64,000 nucleotides of DNA from Zelopaecilomyces penicillatus (taxonomy: Eukaryota; Ascomycota; Sordariomycetes; Hypocreales; Pseudodiploosporaceae): the NCBI GenBank assembly GCA_005765155.1, contig VCCP01000008.1, positions 1,116,001 through 1,180,000 of the forward strand, given 5' to 3'. Position numbers and translations under genes: made by a program. The notes under the pieces are model-generated. The model saw only the letters and a program-made list of their open reading frames with translations. It ran no database searches and was not told the DNA's origin. Of the stretch, positions 22,213 through 33,120 are shown piece by piece. Positions within the stretch are counted from its first letter, which is position 1; each line of letters opens with the position of its first letter.

Positions 22213-22595
22213 GTCTTTGCATGGGAGTTTGAGTTAGTTTTGAAGGAGCATGTTGTGGTGAAGAGTGCTGGAGATTGTGTCTGGTTGTGGAGGATGGTGG
22301 AATGTATGAGTAGCAATGCCTGTAAGGGAGCAGGCTTAGAGCAACAACAATTGAGTGTGGTTTAATAAGATGAATGATTTCTCAGTTTGACATGCCATTG
22401 CTACCAACTTTTGTGGTCAAGCCCATGATGGTTGTTTATTGATCCTGTGTCCCAGCTCTATTAAACCGTCTAGTATACAAATCACCAACCATCGGCTACT
22501 CTCACGCGGCCTCATTTTGAAATGCCACATCGTCTTGTTTGACCAATTCGTCATCCCTTTCATCCTCAAAACGTCTCATTGGTCAGAAAATCAAT
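22213..22595. other. Spacer downstream of the DM13 gene
   Basis: Convergent spacer between the DM13 gene (+) and HNH paralogue 1 (-). On the minus strand just beyond the HNH stop there is an open acidic segment in another frame (FEDERDDELVKQDD) resembling the tail that paralogues 2 and 3 still carry. It is probably a relic of the lost C-terminus. Confidence 0.45.
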
Positions 22596-23873
22596 CTACA
22601 GGTGCTGTGTCGCCGCCATGCCAGACATGGTTGCAATTCTAAGTATTGCCCATTGCACATCAAACATGAGCTTCATGTTGTCAGCCTTGTCTGCTGCTAC
22701 TTCAATGTAGAAAAGGTGACCCGTGAATAGTCGTCGATGTGATTCAGGACGACAAACAGTAGGAGTTTCATCATAACAAAGCTCCGAGGTATCCTTCAAC
22801 ATGTTGCCAAGAGCCTCTAAACTAATATCCATCTTCTCTGATGTTTCACCTTTATAGATATTGATCCAGTGGAATTCGAGTTCAAGTCTTTTTTTGGAGG
22901 GCACATCTATCATCGGTTGGATCTCAAGGCATTTCAGCCCAAAATGGGCATTGGACCACAAGTCATGGAGGTTGGCCGACAGACTCATCATATTCCAAGC
23001 CTTGTCAAGGCTTTGACCCGGATTAAAACAAAGACGTTCGAAGAGACAGTGCCGCTCAATGCCAATGATGGAAAGAATCATGGGTTCGTAGCACAATCCA
23101 TCCTGATTCTTGGTAGCTTTACTCAATCCCATGGGTAGGATGTGGCACACATGAGGGTGTGGCGTTTTCAAGAGCACGCATTTTTCGTCGTCTCGATCAT
23201 AAGCCTGAAATATATTGGTCAGGGATGAAAAACTCATAACATCAATCAAAACTTGCTTATAAAGGGGGTGGACTTACCTTCTCCCGTTGGGTGTAGTGCC
23301 GGCGGGGGATTTCTTTGTGTCCATTCGAGTCATCGGACCTCGAGGCTACCTCTGCTTGCTCAGAACTCTCTGAAGAAGATGACGGCGACGAGTAGACAAT
23401 TGGTTCATGTCCCGACTTTGACATGCCGTTCAGAACTGCCACATGTCAGATAATTCCCTCTCAACAAGATGAAATTGAAAAAAATTCCACGGAGACGTCA
23501 TGTAAATACCTAGGTTGATCATGTCTTCCATTTTGGTCTGGAATTCCTCCAATTCAGTGCTGCGAAAGGCCTCATTGCTGGCCATTTCATCGAGTTCAGC
23601 CTCTGACATAACCAGAAACGTTGCTACCATCAGTCGGGAAAAGCTAAAGCTGGGATTTCCCATCGCCGAAAAACGGGAATTCAGGCGTCCGATTGCCGCA
23701 AATCGACGCTCCATTTCTTCAGCGGTCATTTTGTTGCTGTGGACTGCCCGTGCAGGCGGATTTGCATTGAGGTATCTCATCAAAGCGTCTTTATCAGCAG
23801 GCTGTGTTGAATCCGCATCCAGGAATTCATTTATGGCATCAAAGTACATCTGGAATTCCTCGGACCTCTCCAT
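22596..23873 (-). CDS. HNH nuclease domain-containing protein, paralogue 1
   Basis: Fungal HNH-type (beta-beta-alpha metal) nuclease-like protein of unknown role. Exons 23873-23510, 23435-23278 and 23204-22596 give 376 residues. The first ATG in the open frame is at 23873; an upstream exon is possible. Exon 1: helical N-terminal domain (MTAEEMERRFAAIGRLNSRF). Exon 2: Ser-rich linker starting near LNGMSKSG. Exon 3: AYDRDDEKCVLLKT with Cys183, then VCHILP with His195, and WNMMSLSANLHDLW with Asn245 and His254, completing H-N-H. Paralogous to the genes at 42481-43564 and 46514-47717, with the same exon order. It stops after MAATQHL, about 25 residues before its relatives, which end in an acidic LLPDDDD-type tail, so the C-terminus is clipped. 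A Ty3/Gypsy remnant lies directly upstream. Confidence 0.75.
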
Positions 23874-24174
23874 TGTTGCTTCGTTTGCTTTGAACTCCCT
23901 TAACAGAGAAATTAAGCCTTGTTGAGTTGACAACGAATGATTCGAGGAGTTTGACTCCGACAGTGTTGCTGTCGCGTTGCAAAATAGGGATCCTGCAGTG
24001 GTACCTTGGTGCTCAACAGGTAACCATGATGCTGTCAAGAGAGATTTTGCAAAAGGAAGAAATCTCAACTGGTGAGAAGGAAGCGGAGCAGTGGGGAAGT
24101 GAAAAGTGAGAAGAGTTTTAATGGATGCAAAATCCAGGCAGCTGGCAACGGTTCAGGGTTGATAAGGCAGCTGT

Positions 24175-24795
24175 AACTCAAATTTGAAGGTTGTGAGGTG
24201 AACGCTACTTTTGGTGCTCGGTCGGGGGTACAATTCCACTTGGCCACCGATACCTCTGAATCGGGCACCGGGGCAGTACTGTGCCAAATAGAGAACACAG
24301 ATACGGGCACATCTATTGACAACAAAAACTTCTCACAAGTCCAGATCATCATGTGGATATCATTTCGACTTACCGAAATTAAGAGGAGGTACTCAATGCC
24401 TGAAAAGGAAATGCTGGCAGTGGCGAGGGCTCTCAAGGAGTGTCAATGGTTGATTGAATTCTCTCCACACCCTATGAAAGTACCTATACACAGATCACAA
24501 AGGTATTGTGGACTCGATGGCAAACCGAAACGAGGTACATAAGAAAGTGGCACGATGGGTTGACACCCTTATAGAATTCGATACCGAGTATATCCATCGA
24601 CCTAATACAACGAAGATAATAAGGATCGCAGATGGTATGTCACGACTACCTTTGGAGTTGAGAGACGACTCGCCGGATGTGGAACCGAGAATGGGCATAC
24701 AGGTGGAATATCTGAAACTGACTTCATGCAACGCCGTGACGGCACTCACCAACTGTCTAATGAAATATTTGCATATACTTAAGTCTGATAATTAA
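24175..24795 (+). mobile_element. Ty3/Gypsy retrotransposon remnant (RNase H region of pol)
   Basis: Decayed fragment of a Ty3/Gypsy polyprotein. The frame reads FHLATDTSESGTGAVLCQ, then RLTEIKRRYSMPEKEMLAVA (RT/RNase H boundary signatures), to about 24480. A small insertion/deletion then shifts the frame: the continuation YTDHKGIVDSMANRNEVHKK and FDTEYIHRPNTTKI is in another phase from about 24494 to 24795. No integrase, protease or LTR was seen nearby, so this is a dead fragment. It abuts the 5' side of HNH paralogue 1 and is followed by a decamer array at 24861. Confidence 0.85.
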
Positions 24796-24860
24796 GTCCA
24801 TTATCATACTAAATTAGGGGATAGAGCTCGAATTATTATTATTTAGTAATCTCTAGGATT

Positions 24861-24962
24861 GCTACTTGGAATATCTGGGAATATCCAGCAATACCCAGCA
24901 ATACCCAGCAATACCTAGAAATTCCTAGAAATATCCAGCAATTGATAGAAATATCTGGTATT
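24861..24962 (+). repeat. Decamer tandem array R1 (ATACCCAGCA unit)
   Basis: About nine consecutive 10-bp units in perfect phase: ATATCTGGGA, ATATCCAGCA, ATACCCAGCA twice, ATACCTAGAA, ATTCCTAGAA, ATATCCAGCA and variants. The same unit family recurs at 31101, 34451, 42247, 44749 and 46201. No spacer structure, so not CRISPR. Confidence 0.85.
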
Positions 24963-25126
24963 AATATCTGGGTTTAATCACAAGATAAATCACATTGCTG
25001 AAGTGATCGTTCACAACTCTTTCTAGTATCTTTGAAGCTTGTCAAATCACACTCCCAGGTCAAACTATTCCGAGTATTCAGTCTCAGCATCCGCTTCACA
25101 TTCCAATTCATGCGCTGATATACACT

Positions 25127-26770
25127 CTATTTATCTGGATCTGGCATACTTGGCTTCTCCCCGTATTCTTTCCAGTAAGACCATCTCTGTTGAGCCATCT
25201 CCTCCACCGAACGACAGCCCGGCGTCCAATGGTCCTCCACATTGCCCACAGGCCACATTGCGACAAACAATACCTCACCGTAAGGACACACTGGTGGCTT
25301 CTTCCACACTGTCCAAGCAAGCTCACCCACAAGCTCTCGTACCGCCAGCTGAGCAGATTTCACTGCTTCTTTCAATTTTTCGCTGTTCTCGTCCACTTTA
25401 ATGCGGTATACATCTGCTGGTGACTCGGATGTTGCTTCAATAAGAGTAGATCGCATTAAGTACGCCCTATGACAGATATTGTTCATGACAGACTCTAGAG
25501 CAACGTGTATCAGTTTGTCTTGGGGGCTCCATTGTTTTTCAGAAATGAGGGCGGGCTTGAGGTAGTTCTTGATGCAGAGCTTAATCGCTTCGGTGGTCCT
25601 GTTCTTCTGCTGGCCAGTCGTCGCGGAAATATCACCAGGCAGTGGCGGAGCTTCAAAGTAAATAAGCGTTGCTGCTTCGACCTCATTGACAAAAGACCTC
25701 ACAGACGACTTGGAGGATGCCATGGCGGAAAGTCTAGACGACCATCGTGTGACAATCATGTCAACAACAGCCTGCCAATCAACAGTAAATTTCCTGGGCC
25801 CTGTCATAGTCTTGTGCATATAGTCCTTGATATCCTTTAATTCCTCCAAGCTGGCTGCACCAAGTCGAATCAGGTCAGGTCGCTGAGGGTCAGTGTTGGA
25901 AATATTAATTGGGAAGAAGAAACCAGACACCATGGATGAAAAGTCTATTCGAATTCGGTCGCCACCAAGCCCATCATAGCGCTGGCCGACAGCTCTTGAC
26001 CACAAAAAGAACTCCATTCCTGGCGGGCCCATCTTGTGATTGCGGAAGAAGGTTCTGACTGCAGTTTCAAGATGCAGTCCTGATTCAAAGTTACAATGAA
26101 CCGCTTCGAAACCGATCTCCATGCGCACAAAGCCGTCAAATCCCCAGTCCGTGACAAGGTCGCAAATGTAATTGGCCCGGTTTAGCTCATCCATAAACCC
26201 ATCAGGGATTTCGCTGGTGGTGTTTTCGCGGAGGACAAGATCCTGCGAGTCGAGGGTCCCCATTTCCGACTTGGCAGCACCCATGCCGTCAATGTAGAGG
26301 AACTGAAGGTCGCGGGTGGCCTGGTATGTGTGAAAATAGCCTCTAACTTGGCCCTCATCTTCATTTGTAGCTTCACTCAACGGTTTCTGCGTGACAAACC
26401 CACCAGGTTCCCTGGCTTCCTTCGGATCAGGTCCCATTAGCCATGCCCCCGCAAAGAACTCTGCGTGCTCAGGCTCAAAGGCGAGCCATTCCGGACCCTT
26501 GGGAGGGTCGCTTTGCAGGGCTCCATGATGTAGCAATGTTCCGGCTGGCACCACCACTGGAATGAAACCGAAACCATTGTGATTCAACGACGAGCCCCAC
26601 TGCCGACCAGCAGAATGAACTGCATTGAATATGTGGTTCGCATTGACTGTGGCGCTGTCTTGGTTCGGTTGGATGGGCTCCCGTGGTCGTGGCGCCGCCG
26701 CACTGCCAGCCGCCACACCGTTGAAAAGCACGGCAAGGGCGGCGACGAGGCCAAACGTTTGTATCGCCAT
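25127..26770 (-). CDS. Secreted protein of unknown family, 547 residues
   Basis: Single-exon gene. I chose the ATG at 26770 because it opens a signal peptide (MAIQTFGLVAALAVLFNGVA, cut near AAGSA) followed by a Pro-rich segment; the frame is open further upstream but that extension is not signal-like. The mature protein has well-formed motifs such as VVVPAGTLLHHGAL, WLAFEPEHAEFFAG, YFHTYQATRDLQFLYIDGM, FVRMEIGFEAVHCNFESGL and VGQRYDGLGGDRIRIDFSSM. I recognise these as a conserved pattern in uncharacterised Sordariomycete proteins but cannot name a domain. The LLHHG...W.AF.PEHA..FA arrangement loosely recalls the first half of an ADP-ribosyltransferase fold; this is speculation. Its stop lies about 165 bp beyond decamer array R1. 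Confidence 0.75.
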   Translation of the reverse strand: MAIQTFGLVAALAVLFNGVAAGSAAAPRPREPIQPNQDSATVNANHIFNAVHSAGRQWGSSLNHNGFGFIPVVVPAGTLLHHGALQSDPPKGPEWLAFEPEHAEFFAGAWLMGPDPKEAREPGGFVTQKPLSEATNEDEGQVRGYFHTYQATRDLQFLYIDGMGAAKSEMGTLDSQDLVLRENTTSEIPDGFMDELNRANYICDLVTDWGFDGFVRMEIGFEAVHCNFESGLHLETAVRTFFRNHKMGPPGMEFFLWSRAVGQRYDGLGGDRIRIDFSSMVSGFFFPINISNTDPQRPDLIRLGAASLEELKDIKDYMHKTMTGPRKFTVDWQAVVDMIVTRWSSRLSAMASSKSSVRSFVNEVEAATLIYFEAPPLPGDISATTGQQKNRTTEAIKLCIKNYLKPALISEKQWSPQDKLIHVALESVMNNICHRAYLMRSTLIEATSESPADVYRIKVDENSEKLKEAVKSAQLAVRELVGELAWTVWKKPPVCPYGEVLFVAMWPVGNVEDHWTPGCRSVEEMAQQRWSYWKEYGEKPSMPDPDK

Positions 26771-28003
26771 CGAAAAGACCGAGTTTGATGGAAGTTGTGG
26801 GTTAAGTTTGACGGATCCTGAGCAGTGAGGAGCAGGCAGCAGTTGGGCTAACTCGGCGCTCGGCTTTAGCTGATTAAGGGACAACACGGCCGAGCATGCA
26901 ACCAGCGTGAGTAGCTACACCACCAGATGTTGAACCGCTAAAAGGAAGCGCCATAGCTGTAAGATCTCTCCATTTCAAAGGTGAACAAGAATGGCCTGCT
27001 GTTACTCCATATTAGCATCATGGGTTATCCGGCAAAATATGTATTCTGCTTTTTAGTTACTTTTCTGAAATATCTAGAAACATCTCTATGCAATCTTTTG
27101 AAGTGGTTTCGACGCTGTCTCTGTTCATTCCGTTGACAAGTAGGTAGCTGTTGGTAACCGGGAAAATGTGCGCTCCTCAAACACGCTGTGAGGTGCCTTA
27201 AGTACCGCGTACATTGCCCAGGAAAATCGGACAAGATAAAATCTGTTGATTTTAGTGAGATTAAGGCACTGGGCAGTTCATGCTATCTCTACGCACAGCA
27301 ATAACCTGCGTCACAATCATTGCTGACTGGGGAGCAGCGTGGAGCCTCTCCACTTAAGCTGGGGTACCTGAAGGTTACATCTCTGTGGCTAAATATAGCC
27401 TGACAGCTAATCCCAAACCGTATCTAGATTAAATGCTCTCACCCATTTTGTCCCATCAAACCAAGAGATCCGGAGTTGGACCTGGGAATAAGAACATGCG
27501 GAAAGCACCGATCCAGTGAGCTAGGATAATGTCAGGTGGCAAGTATAGTGGATAGCCAGGCCTTACAGGTGTTGTTTTTAAAGCTGCTGTGCCCAGAGCT
27601 CGCTTGAGGTTGGTGAACAGTGGGTGACCGCTTCCCCTGCGTACCTACAGAAAGAATGAGGACGGCCAGGAGCAGCCAGCACGGCACTGCCACCTGTTAG
27701 GCGTGCAAACACCTCGCGTGCCCTCCTAGAATTCCAGAGCTCTGCCAGGCGGAATTCTCTCCCTCGCATATCAATCCTCAAAATTTGTCAAGCTTCGTTA
27801 ACAGTTTAGCATCCTGCCCACTCCAACCGGCTCCTCCAGATTGTCTTAAAGATCAACCTGACATCGGCCGAGCGTGGCCTAGATTTCTGTGGCGAAGTGG
27901 TGGCATCATAATTGAGTAGCTTCTCTCCAACTCAAGGTCGTGTTGACGGCAAGGCTTAAAACTTTCCCTTTTTCCTCCTCATCAACACAAGCCATCAGAC
28001 TCC
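26771..28003. other. Divergent intergenic region
   Basis: 1.2 kb between the secreted-protein gene (-) and the kinase-fold gene (+). No gene supported. A short frame at 27578-27781 (-) lacks domain signals. The segment near 27060-27095 (ATATCTAGAAACATCTCTAT) resembles single decamer units without a clear array. Confidence 0.45.
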
Positions 28004-29279
28004 ATGTCGGCGAGCGAGGCCACGGCCGTACTTGGCCAGCTGGACGATATGGAAGGTTTTAACCCCGAGCGGGCGTTGAGGCTCCAAGCAAACCCACAAC
28101 AACCCTTACTCGTAGGACCTCAACTTCCTGCTCGCCCGGGAATCGCTGAACCGGAGAGTTGGCTGCCACCGCCACCACCGCTGCCTCGAGTCACCGGCGC
28201 CAACACTACGGCGCTGGGTAAGGCTCCCGATAGCGAGGAGAATTCGGGGCATTCCCATCAAAGGTTCTCTGTGAAATTGGAAAATCCGCATACCTTGCGT
28301 ATCACTCGGTCTGTGGCGCCGCCAGGGCTTAAGCGAAAGTCTGTTTACGTCGATGAGAAGGCTGAAAAACGAAGACCACTCCACGACAAACAAGTTGAAT
28401 CTTTGGAGCCAGTGGTGTTCCAATCAGGTTCGTCAACATTATTCTGTTCTTGCTTTTCCCGTATTTAGCATTGATTGTTTCATAGCACCTGCACCGAATC
28501 CACATACGAAATACCTCGAAAGTCTCCTTCATTCTCACCCCTTCCAGCTGACTATTGAGTTGAGGGCGAGCAAGAATATTGTTCCTTCTTCAGCAACGTA
28601 TCAACGCAGTATAACCAATGCTGGAATACTCATGAACGAGCTGATACAAGTTCAAGTGAAGCTTCCCATGATGCACCTGCCGACCTTGAGTCGATTGAGC
28701 GGTGGAATTGACCGCACCATCAGCGGTCAGTTGTTGGAAGATATTTGGTTTGAGCTCACACCAACAGCCAAATACTCGTACGCTCGCCAGCTGCGTAAGA
28801 TTGTGAATTCAATGCGCGATTCCAACGGGGGTAGCAAGAAGCGTCAGCTAGGCTCACTTCGTGCCGGACCCTTTACCCTCATGTTGGACAAGCACTCGCG
28901 CGGAACGTACTGGGCGGTGCGATCCCAGCCCACCGACCGGCAATTTGTTGCTTTTTTGTTGTCTTCATTTTATTCCACCGTTCCAACGGCAGTGGCTACC
29001 ACTCTGGCGTACCAATTCAAGCCGTCGTATTCCCTAATGCTCTCTCATGGAGAGCTAAGCCCCAAAAATATAGTTGTCGAAAATAGCAAGATTGTGTGCA
29101 TATTGGGGTGGGACTGCGCCGGCTGGTATCCAGAGTGGTGGGAGTACGTAAAGTTTTTCGAGGCGCGCACCAGAGGCGAAAACCAAGACTGGTATGAGTG
29201 TGCCAAAGACATTTTCGAAGTCCAATACCCCACTGAGCTGGCAGCATACCAAGGAGTGGTGAGATGCCAGAAGCCCTAA
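28004..29279 (+). CDS. Phosphotransferase (APH)-like protein with altered catalytic residues
   Basis: Kinase-fold protein related to fungal aminoglycoside phosphotransferase-like (APH) enzymes. Exons 28004-28427 and 28486-29279 (donor GTTCGT, acceptor CATAG, phase matched) give 405 residues. The first 140 residues are Pro-rich and probably disordered. The C-terminal lobe carries the family signature LSHGELSPKNIVV and VCILGWDCAGWYPEWWEYVK. Typical family members read HGDL..NI and I-I-D-W-E; here the catalytic Asp of the HGD motif is Glu331 and the metal-binding Asp of the DWE motif is Gly349. Loss of that second acid should cripple phosphotransfer, so this may be a pseudokinase or a decaying gene. 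The normal glycine-rich ATP loop is also not obvious. Substrate unknown. Confidence 0.7.
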
Positions 29280-29588
29280 ACGATAACAAAAACAATGACA
29301 TTGCTCGATGAGCGGTGAGCGATGCATGTTTGCTTCTTGCTACTGGGCCCGGGAAAAAGAAAGCTGTTTATACAAGAATCTTGGTTGTGATGGTCGGTGA
29401 TGGCGGTGGGAAATGGCGCTTGGGGAGTTATTCGCTTTTCGATTTCGGCTAGCTCTGACATGAAATACTTGGGAGATGAAAAAACATCATAATTTTAGCT
29501 TTATTAAGTCCAATCGGATTACCTACGACAATGTGCAGTGGAGGCAAACAATGCCCTCTCGTTGACTCCATAACATAATAGTGGGAAT

Positions 29589-30464
29589 TTATTTCTCAAA
29601 TCGCTTGCCAACAGTTCCCCAATTGACAACCTCCCAGATGGCGCTAAAGTATTCTGCCTTGCGGTTCTCGTATTGCAGGTAGTAGGCGTGCTCCCAAGCA
29701 TCAATTCCCAGGAGAGGCTCCAAGTTGCCAACGACAGGATCCTGATTGGCACGAGTCACGAGACTGAGAGCACCAGATGTCTTGTCTTTGACGAGCCAAG
29801 CCCAGCCAGAGCCCTGGATGCCTGCGAGGGCAGTGTTGGCCTGCTTCTTGAGGTTTTCGAATGAACCGAAGTCCTCGTTGATGGCAGTCTAATAGTAAGG
29901 GGAATCGTTAGCCTTTGATCCATGGTCATGAAGGATGCACTTTCAGTTAGCGCCAAGGGCAAGTAACTAGTCCAAACATACCATCAGCTTGCCCTCTGGC
30001 TGGCCACCGCCGCCCTTGCCATTAGGAGCGAGATTCTCCCAGAAGAGAGAGTGGTTCACGTGGCCACCGCCATGGAAGTTAAGGAGAGGGGCCTGTGCAG
30101 CAGCGGCCTTGACATCGCCCTTGGACGTAGCGGCCTCGAGGGCCTCGGTGGCGGCATTGAAGCTGTTGACGTAGGTCTGATGGTGCTTGGAATGGTGAAG
30201 CTCCATGATCTTGCCGGAGATGAAGGGTTCTAGGGCACCATAGTCGTCTAGTGTGCAGGCACAACCATCACTGTTAGAGAGAGATACAGAGTAGTTGGTA
30301 ATACGGAGGGGTCTGGCTTGAGAGGGTTTCTTACATGACAGGTCAGGCAGCGTAGCCTTTCCGCGAACGAAGCTGGTGCTAGCCATGGCGGCGATGGGCT
30401 GTGCGGCACGAGCGCGGAGGCCGGCACGGAGAGCGGGTGCGGTGCGGAGGAGTGCGGACGACAT
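29589..30464 (-). CDS. sod2: Mitochondrial manganese superoxide dismutase
   Basis: Converts matrix superoxide to hydrogen peroxide and oxygen. Exons 30464-30335, 30247-29982 and 29888-29589 give 231 residues. A basic, Ser/Ala/Arg-rich N-terminus (MSSALLRTAPALRAGLRARA) is a mitochondrial presequence. The mature part opens with LPDLSYDYGALEPFISGKIM. Metal ligands are all present: His in MELHHSKHHQTY, His in GGGHVNHSLFW, and Asp and His in GIDAWEHAYYLQY. The GGG/NHSLFWENL and C-terminal WEVVNWGTVGKRF blocks match the Mn-type. Introns have GTAAGA/CACTAG and GTATGT/ATTAG ends. It lies amid accessory genes but looks intact and ordinary. Confidence 0.96.
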
Positions 30465-31321
30465 GGTTGCGGATTTTGCGAGTCGCAGAGGAGCGGGGAG
30501 GAAAATGTCTAATGTTTTGCGAGAGTGAGCTTTATGGTTTGCTGGAGGGGAAACTGATGTTGGTGAGGGGATCTGGAGCTTCAAAAATACTCAATGGAAG
30601 AGGAAGTGGGATTGGAAGGTATGACGTTGTGATTGGAATTGACGTTTGGATTTCGAAGTATGCTTACCAATTGGAGTTCGTTTTGAATCGGGCGCCCGCG
30701 AAAGAGGTTCCGTTTTAGCTTAGAAAATGGGGATGAGAATGGGGATGGGAATGGAGTGACGGATGATGATGTCAAAAGATTTCGGGAAGAGAGGGAGCTC
30801 GGATAGCCGAGCCTTTACAGTTTGGGTCTAACGCATTTCTGTGGAAGCGCTTGTGGGTGGGGTTGGGTGGTGGGAGGATGTTGACCAATCCAGGGTGAGC
30901 TGATTACGGCGGGTGGTGGTGCTGTGGCGGGGAGAGGGATATGTGGCTGGATAATAGCCCGGTGTGGCTGATGAGGCGGGGAGATGCTGATGTGAACAGG
31001 TGGAGATAAACACACACCTCAACTATATCAAACGGCCTGGATAGTTTATTGAGTGAGACTAAGATTGTTAGTTAATGCTGGATAATACCGTATATTGATA
31101 GGTATTTTTAGTATTTCTAGATATTGCTCGATATTTCTAGAAATATATAATTAAGACTCTCGAATCTGTTATTGTTCACTACTTGGTGCACTAGCGGCGG
31201 AGATATCTTCAGAATTGTTTCCTGTAGCGCCACGATCTCCGCCTACCGAGACAAAGACGTTCGCGATCAACTTTTCGCGTCCCGAAGCTGTCGTGGGCGA
31301 GTCTAGCAATGTTGCAACTAA
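30465..31321. other. SOD promoter region and downstream spacer
   Basis: Upstream flank of the minus-strand SOD gene, GC-moderate, with GT/GGTGG-rich DNA near 30860-31000. It ends in decamer array R2 at 31101-31146. No gene supported. Confidence 0.5.
31101..31146 (-). repeat. Decamer array R2 (reverse orientation)
   Basis: Four to five 10-bp units, GGTATTTTTA, GTATTTCTAG, ATATTGCTCG, ATATTTCTAG, which on the minus strand match the array R1/R3 unit family. More decayed and AT-shifted than R1 or R3. Confidence 0.65.
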
Positions 31322-31714
31322 TTAGCGGGGGGCGGCGGTTCGGCCTTCGGAGGTCGAGGTTAAGGTCGAGAGCTGACTAACCCAGCTGCCTTGGCGAGAA
31401 TCCGCCCGTAAAGGGTACAAAGTACCTACTTTGAGCTGGTCGGTTTTATCTTTGAAATCAGCAAATATCATCACCACCGACCGCATGATCTTGTCAACGC
31501 ATTCTAGGGTTCTAAAACTCAGATCAGGTATTCGAAAGAAACACTGATTCAAAAGCGCAGTTATTTTCAACAGCGCATACTCCTGGATTCTTCGGGTTGA
31601 CTCCATATGTTGTCTGAATAGCATGGCCGTCGCAAGGCGTTCATATGAGCCTCCATGGGTGAAATACTTGATCGCGGCCATCGGACAAATCTGGATGACG
31701 TCCTGTAGATGCAA
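31322..31714 (-). CDS. Possible fragment of a helical hypothetical protein
   Basis: Open segment with protein-like composition (AAIKYFTHGGSYERLATAML, RTLECVDKIMRSVVMIFADF) that seems to begin as an internal exon: a CATCTACAG acceptor precedes GACGTC near 31702. No convincing first exon with an ATG was found upstream, and a GTAGGT donor-like site interrupts it near 31425. No domain recognised. It may be an exon of a broken gene. Confidence 0.25.
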   Translation of the reverse strand: MHLQDVIQICPMAAIKYFTHGGSYERLATAMLFRQHMESTRRIQEYALLKITALLNQCFFRIPDLSFRTLECVDKIMRSVVMIFADFKDKTDQLKVGTLYPLRADSRQGSWVSQLSTLTSTSEGRTAAPR

Positions 31715-32277
31715 GGTGTGTGACTGTGTGTGCTAAATTGTGTTAGCTAAGTCGAGCACTCTTTGGCAGGATATGTGACACTGCAAAGTGTGATATTGAT
31801 AGGCTTCTTCAGCATCGTCGTACTCGCCGGATCTCTGGGCTCACCTGCTTGCGTTTGTGTGTCAAGTCTGGCTGCATTCCTTGCCTTCTACTTGGCCAAT
31901 CCTGAGGCGGATGACAATTGTCTTCATACAAGCTCTAGATGCACGCCAAGTTCGTTTCTTCCATGCGCTTTTCGGTATTCTTGTGCGTGTTTCGTACGCG
32001 TTCGATGGAGACCCTAAAGACAGATTCCATCCTGGTGCAACGACAACCTGTGTGGACGCTAACTCCTCTGCCGCAGATGCTAATAATCCACAGTTATAGC
32101 CGAGTATGGTTCAAACCCTCTCCTTCCAAGGCGTCTTCAGACCGACGCCCTCTGATACGAAGTGCTGATATCGCCGCTAAACATCGGTGTGGCGGGGTAT
32201 GCTAAACTGGACGCGACTTCTTTCACCTGGTTGAGGATGATGAACTCGAGTTTGAGCTTGAGGCTGTAAGCAAAGTC

Positions 32278-33120
32278 CTAGAACGTGACTTGGATCATGT
32301 AGTTGTTTGTGCATTGCGCCGTGATGATGGCAATGTCCAAGATAACAATGAGGACGTTGACGTAGATCAGCCGCCACATGATCTGCTGCGCTCGCTCCAT
32401 GGCAAAGCCGCTAATGAGTTTGAGGATCTTTTGCGTCTCGTATAGATATATGCCGGAGATGATGAATTCTTGTATTGAGAATGCGATAACTTCGACGTTT
32501 TCCATGGCTGGAGGATGTCTTTGTCAGCAAAAGTCACGACAGATATGGCGCAACGGGGTGTATGACGGACAGTTATTGATCGGGACGTATTTGGCGGCAA
32601 GAGAAGCGGTATTTGCCTATGAAAAGACTGTTAGTTACCAAAGAGAGCGTTTTGGAGGTGTCGTTCGGCAATCCCTGACAGAAAAGGAAAGGAGTTGACC
32701 CACCAGGAACCCAATAACGATGATTGGCGTATGGAAAAGAATGGCATTAATGATGATCATATATAGGACACCTCGGAGGACGCGCTGGCTCGTCACAACA
32801 AGATGCAGCCGCGAATACAACACAAAGGCCTGACCCGTAACCATGGCCACCCATCCAATACCCTGAAAGACCAGAGACACCATGGGGTTTCTCCAGATGC
32901 CAAACATCTTCAGCATCGACACGATGGACACTAGGAGTATCCCACCGGAAGATACAAGCAGACTGATGAAGTAGAGGCCCTTGTACCGCCTGAAAGTCAT
33001 CCATATTATGACTTGCAGCTCGAGACTGTTGTAAAAAGCGAGAACGAAGAAGCTTATGACGATTAGGTAGATGTGGAGCGGTGCGTCGAGAGCCCCCAAG
33101 ATGCCTTTCGGATCTTGCAT
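32278..33120 (-). pseudogene. Multi-TM fungal integral membrane protein, truncated by a nonsense codon
   Basis: Seven-TM-like fungal membrane protein of an uncharacterised family. Exons 33120-32704, 32616-32571 and 32507-32278 give 230 residues. Helices include YLIVISFFVLAFYNSLELQV, ISLLVSSGGILLVSIVSML and GWVAMVTGQAFVLYSRLHLV. The frame meets TAG (32278-32280) right after IQVTF, yet reads on in the same frame as DFAYSLKLKLEFIILNQVKE to a TGA near 32140. In relatives I remember, this KLEF block belongs to the C-terminal tail, so a Lys codon probably became TAG. The protein may still be made, lacking about 45 residues; full loss is not proven. Intron 2 uses a weak GTCCGT donor. Flanked by decamer arrays R2 and R3. 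Confidence 0.6.

Noticed and set aside
24871..24960. CRISPR-like array
   Set aside because: Units are 10 bp, directly adjacent and without unique spacers, and the genome is fungal. Treated as tandem decamers.
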